Position numbers and translations under genes: made by a program
Shown: positions 63,000 to 64,000 of the stretch, piece after piece
Layout: every line of letters starts with the position of its first letter
Numbering within the stretch: the stretch's first letter is position 1
NCBI RefSeq assembly: GCF_009696685.2
Contig: NZ_CP102355.1
Span: 1,785,501 to 1,849,500 of the forward strand
Reading direction: 5' to 3'
Length of the DNA: 64,000 bases
Source of the DNA: Paracoccus sp. SMMA_5_TC
GTDB lineage: Bacteria; Pseudomonadota; Alphaproteobacteria; Rhodobacterales; Rhodobacteraceae
Notes under the pieces: generated by a model
What the model saw: only the letters and a program-made list of their open reading frames with translations
Database searches by the model: none
Told to the model about the DNA's origin: nothing

Positions 63000-63114
63000 G
63001 GCAGGCTCCGTGGGGTGCATCGTTTTCGCAGGATCAGCTTCGCTCTGCCGGGGCTCACCATCCAGTATAATCGCAGCAATTACATGGCTTTAATCGGAGC
63101 GCGCGGATCATCTC

Positions 63115-63678
63115 ATGTCGTCAGCCACGCAACCCATCGGCGTGATCGCGCGGCTCCTCGATCTATCCGAGCGCCGGGTCCAGCAGCTGAGCCGCGAGGG
63201 TGTGATTCCGAAGGCCGAGCGCGGCCAGTACGATCTGATCGGCTCGGTGCGCGGCTATGTCCGCTACCTGCGCGATCAGGCCACGAAGGCGCAGGCCGGT
63301 GCGCCGGATTATGCGGCCGAGCGGGCGCGCTTCATTCGGGCGCGGGCTGATCTCGCCGAGATGGAGGCCGAAGAAAAGCGCGGCGCGCTGATCGCGGCCG
63401 AGCAGATCGAGGCCGCCTGGATCGCCGTTCTGGCGCTTTTGCGGACCCGTCTGCTCGCGCTGCCGGACCGGCTGGCGCCGCAGGTTTTTGAACAATCAAC
63501 CGTCGGAGACACCCGGAACCTGATCCGAATGACCATCCGCGAGGTGCTCGATGATCTCGCGCAGCCAGATGTCCAACTCGAAGCCAGCGCTGACATTGAC
63601 GGGCTCCCCGATCCTGAAGCGGACGGTGGAGACGGCGCTGAAGGTGCTGCGCCCGCCGCCGGAACTGACGATCAGTGA
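63115..63678 (+). CDS. Terminase small subunit (Nu1-like)
   Basis: A 187-residue terminase small subunit. N-terminal helix-turn-helix (IGVIARLLDLSERRVQQLSR) recognises the packaging site; the middle is a helical coiled-coil domain (ARADLAEMEAEEKRGALIAA). The acidic Gly/Ala-rich tail overlaps the large subunit start by about 128 bases, a long overlap that is nevertheless common for this gene pair. Confidence 0.85.
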   Translation: MSSATQPIGVIARLLDLSERRVQQLSREGVIPKAERGQYDLIGSVRGYVRYLRDQATKAQAGAPDYAAERARFIRARADLAEMEAEEKRGALIAAEQIEAAWIAVLALLRTRLLALPDRLAPQVFEQSTVGDTRNLIRMTIREVLDDLAQPDVQLEASADIDGLPDPEADGGDGAEGAAPAAGTDDQ

Positions 63679-64000
63679 TTGGGCGGACGAGAACCGACGG
63701 CTGAGCTCTGAGGCCAGCGCCGAACCCGGGCAATGGCGCACGAGCCGGGCCGAATATCAGCGCGGGATCATGGAGGCGATCTCGGACGCCTCGACCGAGA
63801 CGGTGGTCATCATGTCCTCCGCCCAGGTCGGCAAGACCGAGGTGCTGAACAACGCCTGCGGCTATCACATCGATCAGGATCCCGCGCCGATCATGGTGGT
63901 GATGCCGACCGAGCGCGACGCGGAAACCTGGTCGAAGGACCGCTTCTCGCCGATGGCCCGCGACACGCCGTGTCTGTTGGGCAAGATTGCCGATCCGCGC
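63551..64000 (+). CDS. Terminase large subunit (GpA type), partial
   Basis: The frame from the ATG at 63551 (alternative 63569) stays open to the window edge, giving the first 150 residues of a phage terminase large subunit. PPELTISDWADENRRLSSEA and WRTSRAEYQRGIMEAISD are the N-terminal GpA features, and MSSAQVGKTEVLNNACGYHI is the ATPase Walker A-like motif. GAGGTG precedes the 63551 ATG. The C-terminal nuclease domain lies beyond the window. Confidence 0.85.
   Translation, partial: MISRSQMSNSKPALTLTGSPILKRTVETALKVLRPPPELTISDWADENRRLSSEASAEPGQWRTSRAEYQRGIMEAISDASTETVVIMSSAQVGKTEVLNNACGYHIDQDPAPIMVVMPTERDAETWSKDRFSPMARDTPCLLGKIADPR

Noticed and set aside
62055..63350. 431-codon plus-strand frame over DUF3489 and terS
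   Set aside because: It overlaps three better-supported genes on both strands and reads as low-complexity sequence, so it is not called.
38600..64000. CRISPR array
   Set aside because: No regularly spaced direct repeats of 24-40 bases were seen in the accessory region; the 9-base ATCCTTCAA motif is too short and irregularly spaced.

Overview
The window is high-GC alphaproteobacterial DNA, most likely from a Paracoccus or a close relative in the Rhodobacteraceae. The strongest pointers are the gene order phaZ <- / -> phaC-phaP-phaR with PhaR-type CTGC-N3-GCAG operators, a B12-dependent class II ribonucleotide reductase, DUF1489 and DUF2924 proteins, and a serine-recombinase prophage module typical of this family. 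This assignment is from gene content and sequence character only; no database search was run.

Left part, 1-38.6 kb, is chromosomal. It runs infA-maf; a FliM/FliN C-terminal-like protein; a signalling operon (response regulator, tiny membrane protein, Na+/solute-symporter-type histidine kinase) in which the kinase is broken by an in-frame TAG, next to a short-chain-acyl type regulator; an RND efflux pump pair; tRNA-Gly; an MFS exporter; glutamate dehydrogenase; tRNA-Glu; a semialdehyde dehydrogenase / cupin repressor / aminotransferase set sharing a 20-bp palindromic operator; an AraC-controlled hydantoinase/oxoprolinase operon with an NCS1 permease; nrdJ; a DsbA-like protein overlapping an acyl-CoA synthetase; cspA; thrS; a hydrolase; the polyhydroxyalkanoate (PHA) cluster; and tRNA-Ser.

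Right part, 38.9-64 kb, is accessory. It opens with a DUF3883 nuclease-like gene and a solitary GHKL ATPase, then a large serine recombinase operon (small protein, DUF2924, recombinase, ParB-like HTH protein). Next comes a cassette controlled by an XRE repressor and an ImmA/IrrE-type protease. Two identical-format operators (GTTCG-N6-CGAAC) bracket a good sigma70 promoter that drives DUF2188 and two translationally coupled proteins I do not recognise. An AbiE-type toxin-antitoxin pair with its own inverted-repeat operator follows.

From 49.1 kb the early region of a tailed prophage reads rightward: HTH protein, Sak4-like ATPase, DUF669 (SSB-like), RecB-like exonuclease, DEAH helicase, primase-polymerase, an iteron-like AT-rich segment that may be the replication origin, RuvC-like resolvase, DUF6362, a ParB-fused adenine/N4-cytosine methyltransferase, a C5 methyltransferase with a second long open frame, HNH endonuclease, then TerS and the start of TerL. 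Packaging and structural genes presumably continue beyond the window, so the right end of the element is not seen.

The most novel-looking parts are the repressor/protease-controlled two-gene cassette (44.8-47.4 kb), the iteron cluster behind the primase (56.8-57.1 kb) and the double-frame C5 methyltransferase gene (59.9-61.1 kb).
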